This document shows, in pieces, positions 22,532 to 34,280 of a DNA stretch of 64,000 bases. This DNA comes from Apodospora peruviana (Eukaryota; Ascomycota; Sordariomycetes; Sordariales; Lasiosphaeriaceae): positions 1,178,001 through 1,242,000 of the forward strand of contig JAUEDM010000007.1 in the NCBI GenBank assembly GCA_033439685.1, given 5' to 3'. Every line of letters begins with the position of its first letter. The stretch's first letter is position 1. The translations under genes were made by a program, and so were the position numbers. Under the pieces are notes generated by a model, which worked only from the letters and a program-made list of their open reading frames with translations, was not told the origin of the DNA and searched no databases.

Positions 22532-23367
22532 TGTTGTGGAGCAGTTGGTAGAGCCTGAGCTTGCTGGGGACTTGGGGAGTTATGATGAGAAGCAACCAAA
22601 ATATATATATATATAAAAAAAAAAAAAAAAAAAAATCAATAATAATAATATAAAATAATAATAATAATAAAAAATTAATCCAAGTTCAATCTTAACTCTG
22701 AGACATTAGAGCTGATCAATTTTCCTGCTTTCTCAAATCCCGATTGCATGGTAAAGTCGAGGATTCCAGTGACCACTTTGTATTCGGCACTACCACGACG
22801 CATTGCTTCGTGTAAGTGGACGCCGAGATCGGATAAAAAAGGGGGACTCGGTAAAGGGACTCGGTAAACAAGGAAAACACGGGACCCATTTTCCGTCCCG
22901 ATCCGCACCCGCTTCCGGCTTCCGAGTTCCGTCTTCCGCTCCGATCAATGTTCTCCGCCGATACCCGAACAAAGAGACGTCGGGTCAAAGTCACAGGAAA
23001 ACAAAAATTCTGATAGTAATGGGATGACATCAGTCGCGTGTCAACTGTCAAAATTAAAAACCGGGTACTCTGGGAAGCCGGAAAGAAGATGGGACGGAAG
23101 AATGACGCACTTGTTGCCCGCGCCACCAAAACGACTTGTTCCGGGGTACATCACCTACCTTGATACTCTGCTTGTATATCATGTGTGCTGGTGACGCTTT
23201 TTGATTTATTTTGGTGCTGTGAGACTTGAACGTATTGCTCTTCATATCTGTGCTGTTACCCGGCCGCAATACCCAACTGAACAACCCACGGCAACTGAAC
23301 AACCCACGGCAACTGAACAACCCACGGCAACTGGAACACCATAACGCCGCTGCGAATTATCTTCTAG
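22532..23367. promoter_or_regulatory. Shared intergenic region of the kynureninase/IDO pair
   Basis: The 836-bp region drives both genes. It holds an AT microsatellite (about 22600-22678: TA repeats, a long A run, then AAT/ATA triplets), a short repeated GGGACTCGGTAAA around 22845-22869, and a tandem 18-mer close to the IDO start (separate entry). No ORF with family features lies inside. Confidence 0.6.
23274..23334 (+). repeat. Tandem 18-mer next to the IDO start
   Basis: CAACTGAACAACCCACGG is repeated at 23274-23291, 23292-23309 and 23310-23327, followed by a partial fourth copy, ending 35 nt upstream of the ATG. It may be untranslated leader or a binding-site array. Confidence 0.85.
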
Positions 23368-24900
23368 ATGTCTCCATTTGAAGTTCTTCCTCTCCCATAC
23401 GACAGCCATAGTTATGGCCCTCTTCCCCCTCTCTCCCCGGAGTATGGCGTATCTTCCAACGGCTTCTTGCCCGAGAAAACTCCCCTCGAGACATTGCCAG
23501 ACCCATACTACGCCCCATGGGAGTCTCTAGTGCAACACCTGGCACAGTTTCTCCAAGAACAGACATTACGTGAACGAGTCGATAAACTCCCTGTTTTGTG
23601 TTTGAGTCGCCTCACGACCGAAAGAGAATGGAGGCGAGCATATCTCATCCTCACGCTACTAGCACATGGCTACATCTGGGGCGGAGACATGCCAACTGAA
23701 GTTGGTACCTCTCTTCATTTAGAATGCAAGAAACATCCTTTTGCTAACTATTTGGTATTGCAGGTTCTGCCACCTCCCATCACGGTACCCCTACTCAAGG
23801 TCTCGGAACTCCTCGGCCTCCCTCCCGTGGCGACTTATGCTTCTCTGAATCTCTGGAACTACCACTCGGCCAAGTCCGACCCCACCGACTTGGACTCTCT
23901 TCATGCTCTGCACACCTTCACCGGCACCGAAGATGAGTCCTGGTTCTACATGGTATCGGTCGCCATGGAGGCGCAGGGTGCCCACATTATTCCACTAATG
24001 GTCCACGCACTGGAAATCATCCAGCATCTTGGTCCGGACGGCACAAGAAGCAATTACATGTTCGTTGTTAACGCATTGCATGCGATAACACGCTGCATCG
24101 CCAACATCGGCGCGCTGCTGAACCGTATGGACGAAAAGTGCGACCCGGGCGTCTTCTACCACAGTATCCGTCCTTTCCTGGCAGGCAGCAAGAACATGGC
24201 GGCCGCTGGGCTTCCGAGGGGCGTGTTCTACGACCAAGGTCACGGAAAGGGACAGTGGCGCCAACTGCGCGGTGGCAGCAACGGCCAGAGCTCGCTCATC
24301 CAGTTCCTTGATGTCGTCCTCGGTGTCGAGCACACTTCGCAGGGGAGCAGCGACCCAGAGCGGCCGGTAACAGTAACAACAACAGCAACAGCAACTAAAC
24401 ATGGTCATCATACTAGTGAAAGCACCAACATGAGCTTCCATGAAGAAGTGAGGGGTTGCATGCCCCGGCAACATCGACGGTTTCTCGAGCACGTGGCCGG
24501 GATTGGTGGTGGGGGAGGAATTAGGAGAGCTATCGCTCGGCTGATGATGGCGGCTTGCAAAGGGGAGGAGACGACGGCAGAACCGGAAGTGGTGGAGCTG
24601 CAAACGGCGTTCCAAGCTGCCACGAGGGCGCTGACTGAGTTCCGTAACAGGCACCTGCAGATCGTGACGCGATATATCATCATTCCGTCGAGGCTGCAGT
24701 CTCAGGCAACCCCATTGAAAGGTGGACCGGTGAACCTGGCCACGGCTTCGGCACGGGGGCGTCCCACGGAGATGACGGCTGGAGGGAGCGATGGCGGTGC
24801 GGAAACAGCTGAGTTGACTGGTACGGGAGGAACAGCGTTGCTACCGTTCTTGAAGCAGACAAGAGATGAGACGTATAAGGCGGGTATCATTGTCAAGTAG
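23368..24900 (+). CDS. Indoleamine 2,3-dioxygenase (IDO)
   Basis: Two exons, 23368..23700 and 23764..24900, 489 aa. The 63-nt intron (GTTGGT, TGCTAACT branch, TTGCAG) is a multiple of three without stops; removing it joins GDMPTE to VLPPPITVPLLKV, as in the family. Haem-enzyme motifs: SWFYMVSVAMEAQGAHII, the proximal-ligand segment MSFHEEVRGCMPRQHRRFL (His348), and RNRHLQIVTRYIIIPS. It oxidises tryptophan to N-formylkynurenine using O2, the first step of the kynurenine route to NAD or to anthranilate-type products; cytosolic. A Thr/Ser-rich insert (about residues 303-333) precedes the haem-ligand helix and a low-complexity Gly/Thr tail follows the domain. Its divergent partner encodes kynureninase. 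Confidence 0.93.
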   Translation: MSPFEVLPLPYDSHSYGPLPPLSPEYGVSSNGFLPEKTPLETLPDPYYAPWESLVQHLAQFLQEQTLRERVDKLPVLCLSRLTTEREWRRAYLILTLLAHGYIWGGDMPTEVGTSLHLECKKHPFANYLVLQVLPPPITVPLLKVSELLGLPPVATYASLNLWNYHSAKSDPTDLDSLHALHTFTGTEDESWFYMVSVAMEAQGAHIIPLMVHALEIIQHLGPDGTRSNYMFVVNALHAITRCIANIGALLNRMDEKCDPGVFYHSIRPFLAGSKNMAAAGLPRGVFYDQGHGKGQWRQLRGGSNGQSSLIQFLDVVLGVEHTSQGSSDPERPVTVTTTATATKHGHHTSESTNMSFHEEVRGCMPRQHRRFLEHVAGIGGGGGIRRAIARLMMAACKGEETTAEPEVVELQTAFQAATRALTEFRNRHLQIVTRYIIIPSRLQSQATPLKGGPVNLATASARGRPTEMTAGGSDGGAETAELTGTGGTALLPFLKQTRDETYKAGIIVK

Positions 24901-25061
24901 TCTAGACTTGCTGCAGAAGTCTCGATACCATTTCTCGTAACATAATAAATAGTCTAACTTCTGGAGCATGAAACTGCTTTTTTTTTTTTTTTTCAGAATT
25001 TCTGCCACGGTCTGCATAAATACTCCAAGGCTGTGACAAAGTTTCTTTGACTACATCCTAG

Positions 25062-28000
25062 TTAAAGCGAGCCCACTGACGGAACCATGTCTATCCCATA
25101 CCGGCTACCGCCGTTATGTCTCGACCCGTTGCTGGCACTGGCAGGACTGGTACTATCCCACCAGTGCAGCGCAAAGCTCTCATCCTTGAACATACTATCT
25201 CCTTCTGGTCCTCCCAGATCCCCATTTCGGCTTCTTTTCAGTCGCTCAACCAGCTCGCTACCAGCAATTAAACTCATCCTGGCAGCTATGCTGCTCGGGG
25301 CAAGCGGAAGCTGCAGCTCCTTTGTCGGAACCATCCAAGTGATCACCATCCCGCACAACAGCAACGCAAACAATAAGACCTCCAGGATCCGCGTAGACAC
25401 TTCGTTTTGGACAAGTCGATACGGCTCCGTGGACACTGTGGCATTGGGCAAGCCCGACTCGATAATATGCGAACGCGAACGGCGGGATGCGTAGTTCATA
25501 TACTGAGCCGTCAGCTGTGCGTACAGGTGGCGAATTCGCTTCAGCATGATATTTGTGTTGTCTGGGGCGGTGAGCTCCGTTTCGGGAACGCCCTGGTACG
25601 CTGTGCTCAGTGAAAGGAAGAACCAATCGTGGTGAGTGGACTCCACGTCGCCCGCACGCCGCATGTGCATGTGAGGGAATTCCATGGGGTAGTACCCTGT
25701 GTGATTCTCCGTGCCCTCCCAGAGGCGGGCGCTGCCGGGAACCTCGCGCGGGGGTGAAGCTTCCCCGTCGGGACCGCGGTCGTTAATCTTCACATGTGGC
25801 GGGTTGAGCGTTGTGTCCATCGAGAGCTTGGTCTCTACGTAGAGGGCTTCGACATACGGCATGCAGTGCAGAATGGTGAGGTTTTCGAGTTGCGTTGCTG
25901 TCCCATGTCCGTAGAGAAAGAATATATGCTGGAGACCGCCGTCGTTACATACAGTCGTTGGTTGCGAGGGGATGTACTCCTCTGTGGGTGAAGTTGACTG
26001 TTTGTTGGGCTGGCCGGATTGGTGGCCAGGAATATACCACGAGGGAAGTGCGGAAAGGCCGAAGGGACTGCTATGTAATACGGGCAAGAAAGTGTTTGTT
26101 GTCGGTATGGCTGTGTTGTAAGACAGCACTAGCCTGGCGTCATCGGAACCTGTCAAGGGGAGGTTCGAGGGAGGCCTGCAGCCCGGTGGCGGGCGTGTTC
26201 GAATCGTCAAGTTGCCCAGCTCAAGAGTATTATATGGTCGGCCATATCCGTCATCGAGAACGCTGCAATTCGCTTGAGCGCGCACAGCCGGAAGACGAGC
26301 TTGAACACCAACATACAGGCCAAGGGATAGATTCTGAAGTCGGCTGAGGTCAATAGAAGCAAAGGTGAACTCGTCGTATGTCCACTCAGGGAACGACAAG
26401 TTGTGGTATTGTATGGCCTCGTTGATAACTGAGGCAGCAGTCGTTGCGTTCTTTTCAGGCGAGGGGTATTGCTGAGATGGGCCTCCAAGATCTATCCATC
26501 CGTCAACGTGGAGTTCAATCGAGTCAGTTGCTGTGGTTTTCTGAACTGTGTATAATCCGCTGGATATGATTGGTAGCAGTGGGCTAAGGAGCTGTATTAG
26601 GACTGCCGCAGCCAGTGGATAGAACCTCGACTTGATGAAGCGAGGCAGGAGAAACAACTCAAACTTGGCGAAAGGGTCGAGCCTCATGGCGTAGGCGTTG
26701 TTCGGTCGTTGCTTCCAAAGCTCCTGGTAGGGGTGTATCGTGCGCAGGGAGAAGCTGATGGAGCTATACGCCAGCCCGACGAGGACAAGCAAGGCCGTCG
26801 GTGGATAGCACCACCAGATTTTCATGTACCCTTCTACAGAGACATCAGCAATGCCAGTGTGTGCCCTAGAATATTGATACATTGACTCGAGAGCCGCAAT
26901 AATGGCTGCGGATAAGCCGAAGACTATAGTTGCGAATGGTAGTCGGAGGGCAAAAGGATGCCATGAAGCACCGGTGTCGTCTTTGGTATTATCTCTGTTG
27001 TCTTTTGCTCTCGTTCGTTTGGGTGGCTCTGCCGAAAGAACCTCAGTCGTGCTCTTCTTAGCCAAGATTTCTCCATCGGCCGCCAAGGAAAACACGAATC
27101 CTTTCATGGTTGCCGTCAAGGACTCGATGGTATGCCGGCCTCTCGCGGCAAGCTGGTTGGCGAGGTCGTGGCTGCGCGAAAGTGTAACAGCAAGGGAGAT
27201 TAGCGAAGAGTTGCATTTCGAGTAGAATCTGCGTTGGATAGCCATTAAAGCAATGGCTGTGAGTGCTGATAATGATAGTAGTGCCTCCATAATGCGGACC
27301 GGCTGTTCTTCCACCATAAGCCGCAAGACCTTATAGTCCATTTTTGCACCACACGAATCGTGGGACGAACTGACTCCGTCGATCTTGATAACACGGGAAG
27401 CTACATTTGCAAACGTCTTGCCAAGGAGTTCAGCGAGATATGTGGCTTTCCAAAATTCAGACCCGTGGCGACTACCCCATTGACTCGTGTAATTCATCAG
27501 AAGCCACCACCGAGTGTTGAAAGTTCCAAACACATCATCTTCGTCCAAGGACTGGCCCACGGCGCCGAGAATGATATTGGTAATGTTGATGTCAGGCAGT
27601 CCAAGTTGAATATCGTCGCTAAAAGTATTGGAGACCGACAACACATTGCCTGGTGATACGGTTGCCCATTCTGTAGTAACCTCCCGAGTTTTGATGGAGT
27701 ACGACTGCGTACACAGAAGAGACGTTATGTTGGCATCTTGGTCGTGGTCAAGGAAGAAGGTCACAAAAATGCCGTGAGAATCAACCCGCTGGGTAAAATT
27801 CGGACAAGCCTCGAATGCGGTCAAGCTCATCCCGTGGTTCCGCGAGATTTCGAATGATGTGAGTGACACCGGTGGGTTTCTGACGGCTGTTTGGTACAGT
27901 GAGTTCTCGGAGCTCGTGGAACACAGCTGAGACAGGATCTGGAGATCTTCTGGCGGGGCGACATCGGACACTTTTCGAAAGGCGGTACTCTCATGCCGAG

Positions 28001-28944
28001 GTTTCCAACTGAATGTCTGACAGTGTTGATTGACTTCAAAGACAGCCACCTTTGCAGTTATATTCACTCCCGGCCCTATGATGTTGTAAGAAAAGGGGTT
28101 TCCAATAAGGATAGAATTCCACCCAAGCCCTACTTACCTTCGATGGCGACGAATGACTGGATCGCGCCCCCTTGGGCAGTCAACCATGATGGGGCTGGAA
28201 GGTCTCTCTTGGTCTCAGCCCATATAGACATTGTTGGGTCGACAAGGGATAAGCCATCACCGAGCCGAGTCAGGTTGAACTGGTCAAGGAGCCTAACAGT
28301 AGTGTCTCGGGGAAAATCCCTGAGCTCGGGTTTGAAAAGACCGGTAGAGATTACGACGAGAATGCGCAGACAGATCTCCCCCAGAATGGCAAGGGTTATT
28401 GAAAAATGCCTTGCTTGAGCACTCCGGAGAAGAGAGATTACATTCAACGGGGTGTGATAATCCAAAAGCAAGCTATTCTCTGCCGTCGTTGGACCTTGGC
28501 TCAAAAGTTTCCATGGGAGGCGCTGCGTTTCGTGGTACTTGACACGACACCAGTATGTTGTGGCGATAGTTAAAACTTGGCGGGATCAGCTAGTTTCTGC
28601 GCCTGGGGGGCGTTGTCAAATGACTTACTGAGGGTGGGCCCATATGTCCAGAGAGAGTGCTGATCTTGGGAGACAAACGCCACTCCTTGCTGCGAGTCTG
28701 AGAAGTGCTTAAGCACCTCGAGTCCGACAATCATGGCAGCTAGCGCCAGCACAAATATCGCAAGGGCAAAGAGGATAGGAGTATCCAACGCCTTCAGACC
28801 ACCTGGTTCTGAAGGCTTGAAAGTTGAGTCAGCGTTCAGATTGGACTCTTCCTTGGTCAAAGGAGTTGTTTTTTTCCCTCGTTCCATCATCCTCGTTACT
28901 TTGGGGCTCGGTAGAATGGGCTTCGGTTGCTTCGAGGCTAGCAA
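25062..28944 (-). CDS. Large DUF3433 membrane protein
   Basis: Three exons, complement(25062..28075, 28138..28575, 28629..28944), 1255 aa. Intron 1 runs GTAAGT to CCAAG and intron 2 GTAAGT to CATAG; both keep the frame. The N-terminal exon ends in a hydrophobic segment (ILFALAIFVLALAAMIVGLEVL) and SLWTYGPTL. The block RVKYHETQRLPWKLLSQG, SLLLDYHTPLN is the hallmark of DUF3433 (PF11915) and recurs weakly in the second half (RTIHPYQELWKQRP, FLLPRFIKSRFYPLAAAVL), so the protein looks like two related halves. Several further hydrophobic segments are seen, including one near the C-terminus (ILEVLLFALLLCGMVITWMV). Function in fungi is unknown; plasma-membrane location is inferred. The AAG acceptor of intron 1 is unusual but is the only site that gives the conserved block in frame. 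Confidence 0.8.
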
Positions 28945-29837
28945 TGTGCTCTCTCATTTTAACTGTAGGTACAGGTGTTGGAGGGCCTGAGACAAAGCCA
29001 GTCGTCAGGTCCGAGTTCTTCATTTTCGTCTTTTCATGCATCAACTTTGGAGCTGTCATATACTTCTCAGTAATTTCGCAATCGCAATGATAGATCTTTA
29101 ATGAAACTCTCTGGTACTTAGATTTGCAGAACTCAAGAATTTGCTGGGCAGATTGTTCATGTATATTGATCAACCTTGCTGCCTAGGGCACGCAAAGACA
29201 CAGCTTCATTTGAGTCCTTCGTTCTTATCTATTATTATATAGTGGTCTGAATGTGCAATCCAAAGCTTGCCAATCAGATTCGCGTATCTTTACTCAAAAA
29301 TAGGTATAGGTCAGGCAGAACCGGGTAAAACGGGTAGCCTACTAGGTGAGGTAAGGCAGTGACTCCACTCACTAGGAAGAGAATTATATTGATGGGGCTT
29401 CTAGCCTCTTCGTGGAACGTCGAGTGCACATAAAATTGATTCGAAATTCATACTGACTTCGATATTTAAACCCCAATGGTCACATACCATGTGACGGTAC
29501 TCGGATAGTTGAACACCATCTTCGGCGAGCCGTACTCTGCACCGCCTCCAACGCAATGCATGTAGCTATCAACAGGAAAGGCGTTGCCACTTATATACTA
29601 CGTTACAGTAGGTTTGATGAAACCTATCAACAAGGCGTACAAATGCCAATTAAGGCCATAATCGTTATCACTACAAAAAATGCATCTTCAATTTCCAACC
29701 GCTTGTGTTTTGGAGTGCGTATCTGCCTTTCATTTCGCTACCCCATCTTTATTCTTCTCTTTCTCGCTACTGTTAAAGGGAACTATTGCCATTTGAATTG
29801 TTCTTAAGTGCACTTTTGCAAAATAAAGCAGACTAAA
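28945..29837. other. Divergent intergenic region
   Basis: Promoters of the DUF3433 gene and of the GH16 gene; AT-rich, short ORFs only. Confidence 0.5.
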
Positions 29838-30992
29838 ATGGCTATTAGTCGAGCCAAAGTTGTTTTTCTATTATTTAGCCTCGCTTCAGCAGTTATGATG
29901 ATCACCCTTTTAATTATCTTCAGACAACCGGCCTTCTCGCCTTGCGATTGCGGATACGTAGTGAACATCGATAATGCGACGTTTACTTTCACCGATGCCC
30001 TTGAAACAGACTTTGTGCACCTGTCTGATATCTCACAAAATACAGACTGGGTTAGACAAGAATTCAACAGGACCAAAGAGAGCGCCCGAGGGCTACTTGG
30101 CGAGACGTTTACAATACAAAACATCTATACCAGCGCCAATCTTGCCAATGACCTTGGAAGGAATCATCATGCTGGGTTAGAACTTGCGGTTAAGGCAGTA
30201 CTGGTAGATGACATGGTTTCTGCAGCCGAAGTCGATACTGCTCGAACCGATATGTTTTACGGGTCATATAGGGCAGGTATCAAATTATCTGGAGTGCCTG
30301 GCACCTGCGCGGCCTTCTTCTGGGTAATGCTACGAACGTCGTTAAATTCAGTTTTGAATAACAGCAGCTAACACAACTTTCTCTTTAACTTTAGTATTTT
30401 TCCGACACTTCAGAGATTGATGTCGAGTTTCTCTCTCAAGACTTCAATGCAACAAACAGTAGTTATCCTATCAACCTGATATTACACGATTCTACATCCG
30501 ACACACACCCGAAATTTGCAAGGGAATACCTTCCTTTTGACCCCACCGCCGATTTTCACGAATACCGTTTTGATTTCATTTCCAATACGGTTTTCTTCTA
30601 CGCCGATAACCAATTCCTATCACGACTGGATGGGAGGGATTTGCCGGCTCGTCCAGGTCACCTTGCTCTTCAACATTGGAGCAATGGAAATCCTCTGTGG
30701 TCAGGCGGCCCCCCTTGCACAAGATGCATTCATGACAGTGGCATATGTAAAGGCATATTTCAATTCATCATCTTCTACCGAGACAAGCAAATCAGAGGAT
30801 TATTGCCCGAGTCCTCAAATACTCGAGAAACTTTGCTGGGTTCCAGAATTCACGACTGGCAATCAGACTCCTACGGGCATGTTCGTCAGGCAGCGGAGCA
30901 ATGCAGTCAACATCCACACTCCTCAAGCACACCACTTGTCGATACTCTTTCCACTCCTGTTCATTTACGTAGCAGCTTACGATTTTTACTGA
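29838..30992 (+). pseudogene. GH16 family glucanase-like gene with one frameshift
   Basis: Exon 1 29838..30323 and exon 2 from 30395, joined by a GTAATG...CTTTAG intron to give GTCAAFFWYFSDTSEIDVEF. The N-terminus is a membrane or signal segment (VVFLLFSLASAVMMITLLII) followed by CDCGY. The EIDVE motif carries the two catalytic glutamates of GH16, which cleaves beta-1,3(4)-glucans. Further family blocks are DFHEYRFDFISNTVFFYAD and HWSNGNPLWSGGPP. Directly after this, at the C6/TT run 30709-30716, the frame must move by one base to continue as AQDAFMTVAYVKAYFNSSS. A hydrophobic C-terminus (LSILFPLLFIYVAAY) suggests a GPI or membrane anchor. With one lesion at a homopolymer, this may be a sequencing error rather than a dead gene. 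Confidence 0.8.
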
Positions 30993-31780
30993 AAAGTACT
31001 ATTGCACATTCATGATGTTCTTACCATGCATCATCCTTGTCCCCCAACCGTAGCTGAAGAAACGGCACGATAATGCACCTATACCCGCCGGCCCGCTGCT
31101 AAACTTTGACTTCTCCTTCACTCCATTCTCTTCTACCGCAGCCAGTAACGTACGACGACAGCTGCTACTGGAGATGACACAGGCATTGCTGTCCTCACCT
31201 CAAATCGAGGCGAGGTATTCTAACATTTACGATTTGGTGTTGGCATGTGATAAACGGACCACCTCGATAACCAGGAGTAACCTGAATCACACCATATATA
31301 CCCTGTGAGCATGACTTGTTCGACATCGGCTGCGTGTCTGATTATCTATCATCTTCTTGACCTACTAATACTGATGCCAATGTTGCCATCCGCAACGAAC
31401 CAATCCATCTTCGCTTGTTAAACCTGTCTCTAGAACGATTTCCCCCGATCCTAAAAGACTTCGAGAAACCAGTCTGCCTTGTAACGCCGTGGTACACGAA
31501 AAGAAGAATGAACAGAAATGAATGCAACAGAAAACCCCTAGACGCTCAAATACCACACTCCCTTCCTCTGCTGTATTTCTCTCAGTATCGACCCCGGTAC
31601 CATGCTCCTCTCAGTTGTCATCTCAATTCATTCCCACAGCCGGGGCACAGCTGTATGACGCCAGTTGACTCCAACGACTGGGCCACACTGGGATCAAGCT
31701 GATGCGTGAAGAAGGGTGGTCGGCCAGCGCTGGGGCTTGTCCATATCAAATAACACCGAAAACCAAACCCAACAAGGAGT
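30993..31780. other. Intergenic, no gene recognised
   Basis: Only short ORFs in several frames, none with family features. Confidence 0.5.
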
Positions 31781-32342
31781 TCAAACTCTCGCAAGTCGGA
31801 TCCTAACTTCCCCTTCCCAGCCGTCATCAAAAATTAAGTTTTTGTAGCCCTGGCAGTGCTCACCCCACAGTCGGTCTATTAGGGTGGTCTCCAATCCGTT
31901 CAGCTTGCCCAACATTCCGTTGCAAGAACTTTGCACGTTCCGGGCCATTTGACGCTGCCACTCAGGATCATCATGAGATAGATGCACTCGGATCCAAGAC
32001 TCCCGAACAGTAGAGCAAAATATTTTCCAACCTGCTATGCAACTCTTTGCATCGGGTTCCCCTCATTCGCTCGAATTTCTCCTTTTCCTCTTCGAACCAC
32101 AGAACTTTGGCAATGCTGTTGTTGCACATTGTCGTCAACTTTACCGTTGCTTCGACCTCGGTGACGGTCTTAGAAAGTGCCAACTCCTTATAGGCTTCGG
32201 AATTAAGGACAGCAATAAAGATATTGTCGCAAAGTTTGACCACGGCGTCTGTAAACCAGCCGGGCTTACTGCCAAAGATCCCGTGGACTTGGAGCGAGAC
32301 CGTCATGGTTAGAATTCCGGGGATGTGTGCTTTTGCTGCCAC
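31781..32342 (-). pseudogene. Doubtful coding remnant of unknown family
   Basis: Leftward frames give coding-like helical protein: WFTDAVVKLCDNIFIAVLN, ALSKTVTEVEATVKLTTM, EEEKEKFERMRGTRC in the first frame, then after a one-base change near 32040, GWKIFCSTVRESWIRVHL and EWQRQMARNVQSSCNGM in another. No start, stop and intron set joins these parts cleanly. I do not recognise a domain. It may be a decayed gene or a hypothetical gene with an indel. Confidence 0.3.
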
Positions 32343-32964
32343 TGGAATGAAATTGTTTGCAGTGGCGGTAGGGCTGCTGGTGTCCGAACGTTTGGTGCAC
32401 CATAACAGTTGGGAAGAGATGGGCTAAAGACCGGAGGTGTGGGAAACAATATCAAGATAAGTATGGTGATGCGGAAATATGATGTACGCGATGGTATTCC
32501 TGTCATCCAAGTGCGTGGTGTTGTTTTGGTCCAAATGAGAGTGGTAACAACCACAGCGGGCGTCCGAAGTATCCTGGTTAAACCAAATCCAGCTTCTACC
32601 GGTCGCCAGTCGAGAGAAGGCAACTCTTTGACCTCGCATATTTCCATGTCCAGAACCCCAAGAGAGTCAAGCCGAAATGAACTTCAGACTGCCTCTTTGT
32701 ACAATCTCAACGTCAAGGCCATAGCCATAATCCTTCACAACGTTCAGCATCTCTTTGTGGGGGGGGGGTAAAAGGATCATACCTTACCCTCAACTGACCT
32801 CGCAGAAACTCTCCCACTAAGGTACTTGGGTACCTACGGCAGCTAGACCTGTCAAGCTAAAATGTCCGGCGACACTTTCTCGGTCAGACGGTCGTGGTCC
32901 TCATGTCCAACTTGAACCTTTTCCGTCCCTCGGCTTGCATTCATGACGTGACACGCCAGCCATC
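32343..32964. other. Intergenic, no gene recognised
   Basis: Short ORFs and a run of ten G near 32760-32769; no gene recognised. Confidence 0.45.
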
Positions 32965-34280
32965 ATGGCGCAAAAAAAGATATTGGTGGTAGATGCAACA
33001 GGGAAACAAGGCCGTGCTCTCATCCACGCTCTCTCCTCAACTCATCATCACACCTGACCAGCAATGGCGACGACGATACCAATGTCTTTCCCGGGGATCA
33101 CGTCGTGGCCCCTTCTTACCTTGACCCATAATGAGTCATCGCTCCACGCTCAATCTCTGCTCACTCTGCTGCCCGACCGCGGTGACTCTGGGGCACGCCA
33201 TCGTCACCAAATCAGCCACGGTGGAGGGTGATGTTAATAACTAGGAGAGCATCCACAAAATATTTGAGCGCGAATCCAATCAAGCTGCTAGTCCTGGTAA
33301 TGCGAATGGAATATGGGGCGTCTTTGTCGTGCTCATGTATCCCGGTTTTGGAGCAAAAGACGATCAAGTTGAGTTGAAGCAGGGGAAGGTGCGTTATTCA
33401 CTATCACCTTTGGTTCCCAGCAAAGCTGAAGATGCAGTGTTCAGATGTTAGCAGATCTAGCCGTCCGCTCCAACGTGTAGGCTTTCGTCTACTCCAGCAT
33501 AATCCCGCCTGGCCCAAAAGATGAGGATTTCTTGGATCCATCGCATCGGGACAAGCGCGACATCGAGCGGTACTGTGAGGGATTGGCCGGGCTCAACTGG
33601 ATGTGCGTCCACCTCTTCCTGTTCACCAGGCCTTGTTCAAACTGAGACTTTGTGGTGATACTGACTCCGATTCAATAGAATCGTCCGGCCGGGATTCTTC
33701 ATGGAGAACTTTGACGGGTTTCTAGGCTCCGTTGCCGTCAACGTCTTGGGCCTGGGGCTGTCCAAGGACGCGACGGTTGCGTTGATTGTAAGTCCGCATC
33801 ATTTTTCGAACAAACCAAGCCTACTGCCTATTACATGCTTTTCTCGAAACAGGCCTCCAAAGATATCGGTAACGTCGTCGCTGGCGTGTTCAGAGTAAGA
33901 GGCCTCCCGGATGAGACCGAAAGCAAGATCGCTGCTCAAGTTGTTGACGGGGAGATGTTGAGCTGGTGCGTAGCATCATGGATACAAATTGTAATATACG
34001 GAATACGTACCATATTATTACCCAGTATGTCTAACATAATAGGACCATGCAGCTGTCATAGGATTGATCCCGGAAATAATGAAGTGACAGTCCGTATTGG
34101 ACAGGTCAACATCTTTGTTCCTCGGAGCCTTTCACAGCAGCGGCAGATACGTCTACCCGGGTGCCATGCACACCAAAAGGGGTCCCGCCACCATTTTTGA
34201 CATTCACCCCCGACTTACACCGGAATTCAACTTCGCGTCCTTCACTCACTACTTCCTCAAACAATTCAGAAATTGGGAGG
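32965..34280 (+). pseudogene. NmrA-like NAD(P)-binding protein pseudogene
   Basis: The start MAQKKILVVDATGKQGRALI is the NmrA-family nucleotide-binding motif, but a TGA at 33055-33057 ends it after 30 codons. Further family blocks follow in order: ESIHKIFERE and IWGVFVVLMYPGFGAKDDQ, preceded by TAG at 33242-33244; LADLAVRSNV, TAG at 33478-33480, AFVYSS (a Glu codon would be expected there); RDIERYCEGLAGLNWM; an intron; VRPGFFMENFDGFLGSVAV; an intron; ASKDIGNVVAGVFR. NmrA-like proteins sense NAD(P) redox state and include nitrogen-metabolite repressors. Three in-frame stops plus missing sequence mark a genuine pseudogene. An ORF with GRYVYPGAMHTKRGPATIF at 34140-34280 may be its old C-terminus or something else. 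Confidence 0.82.
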
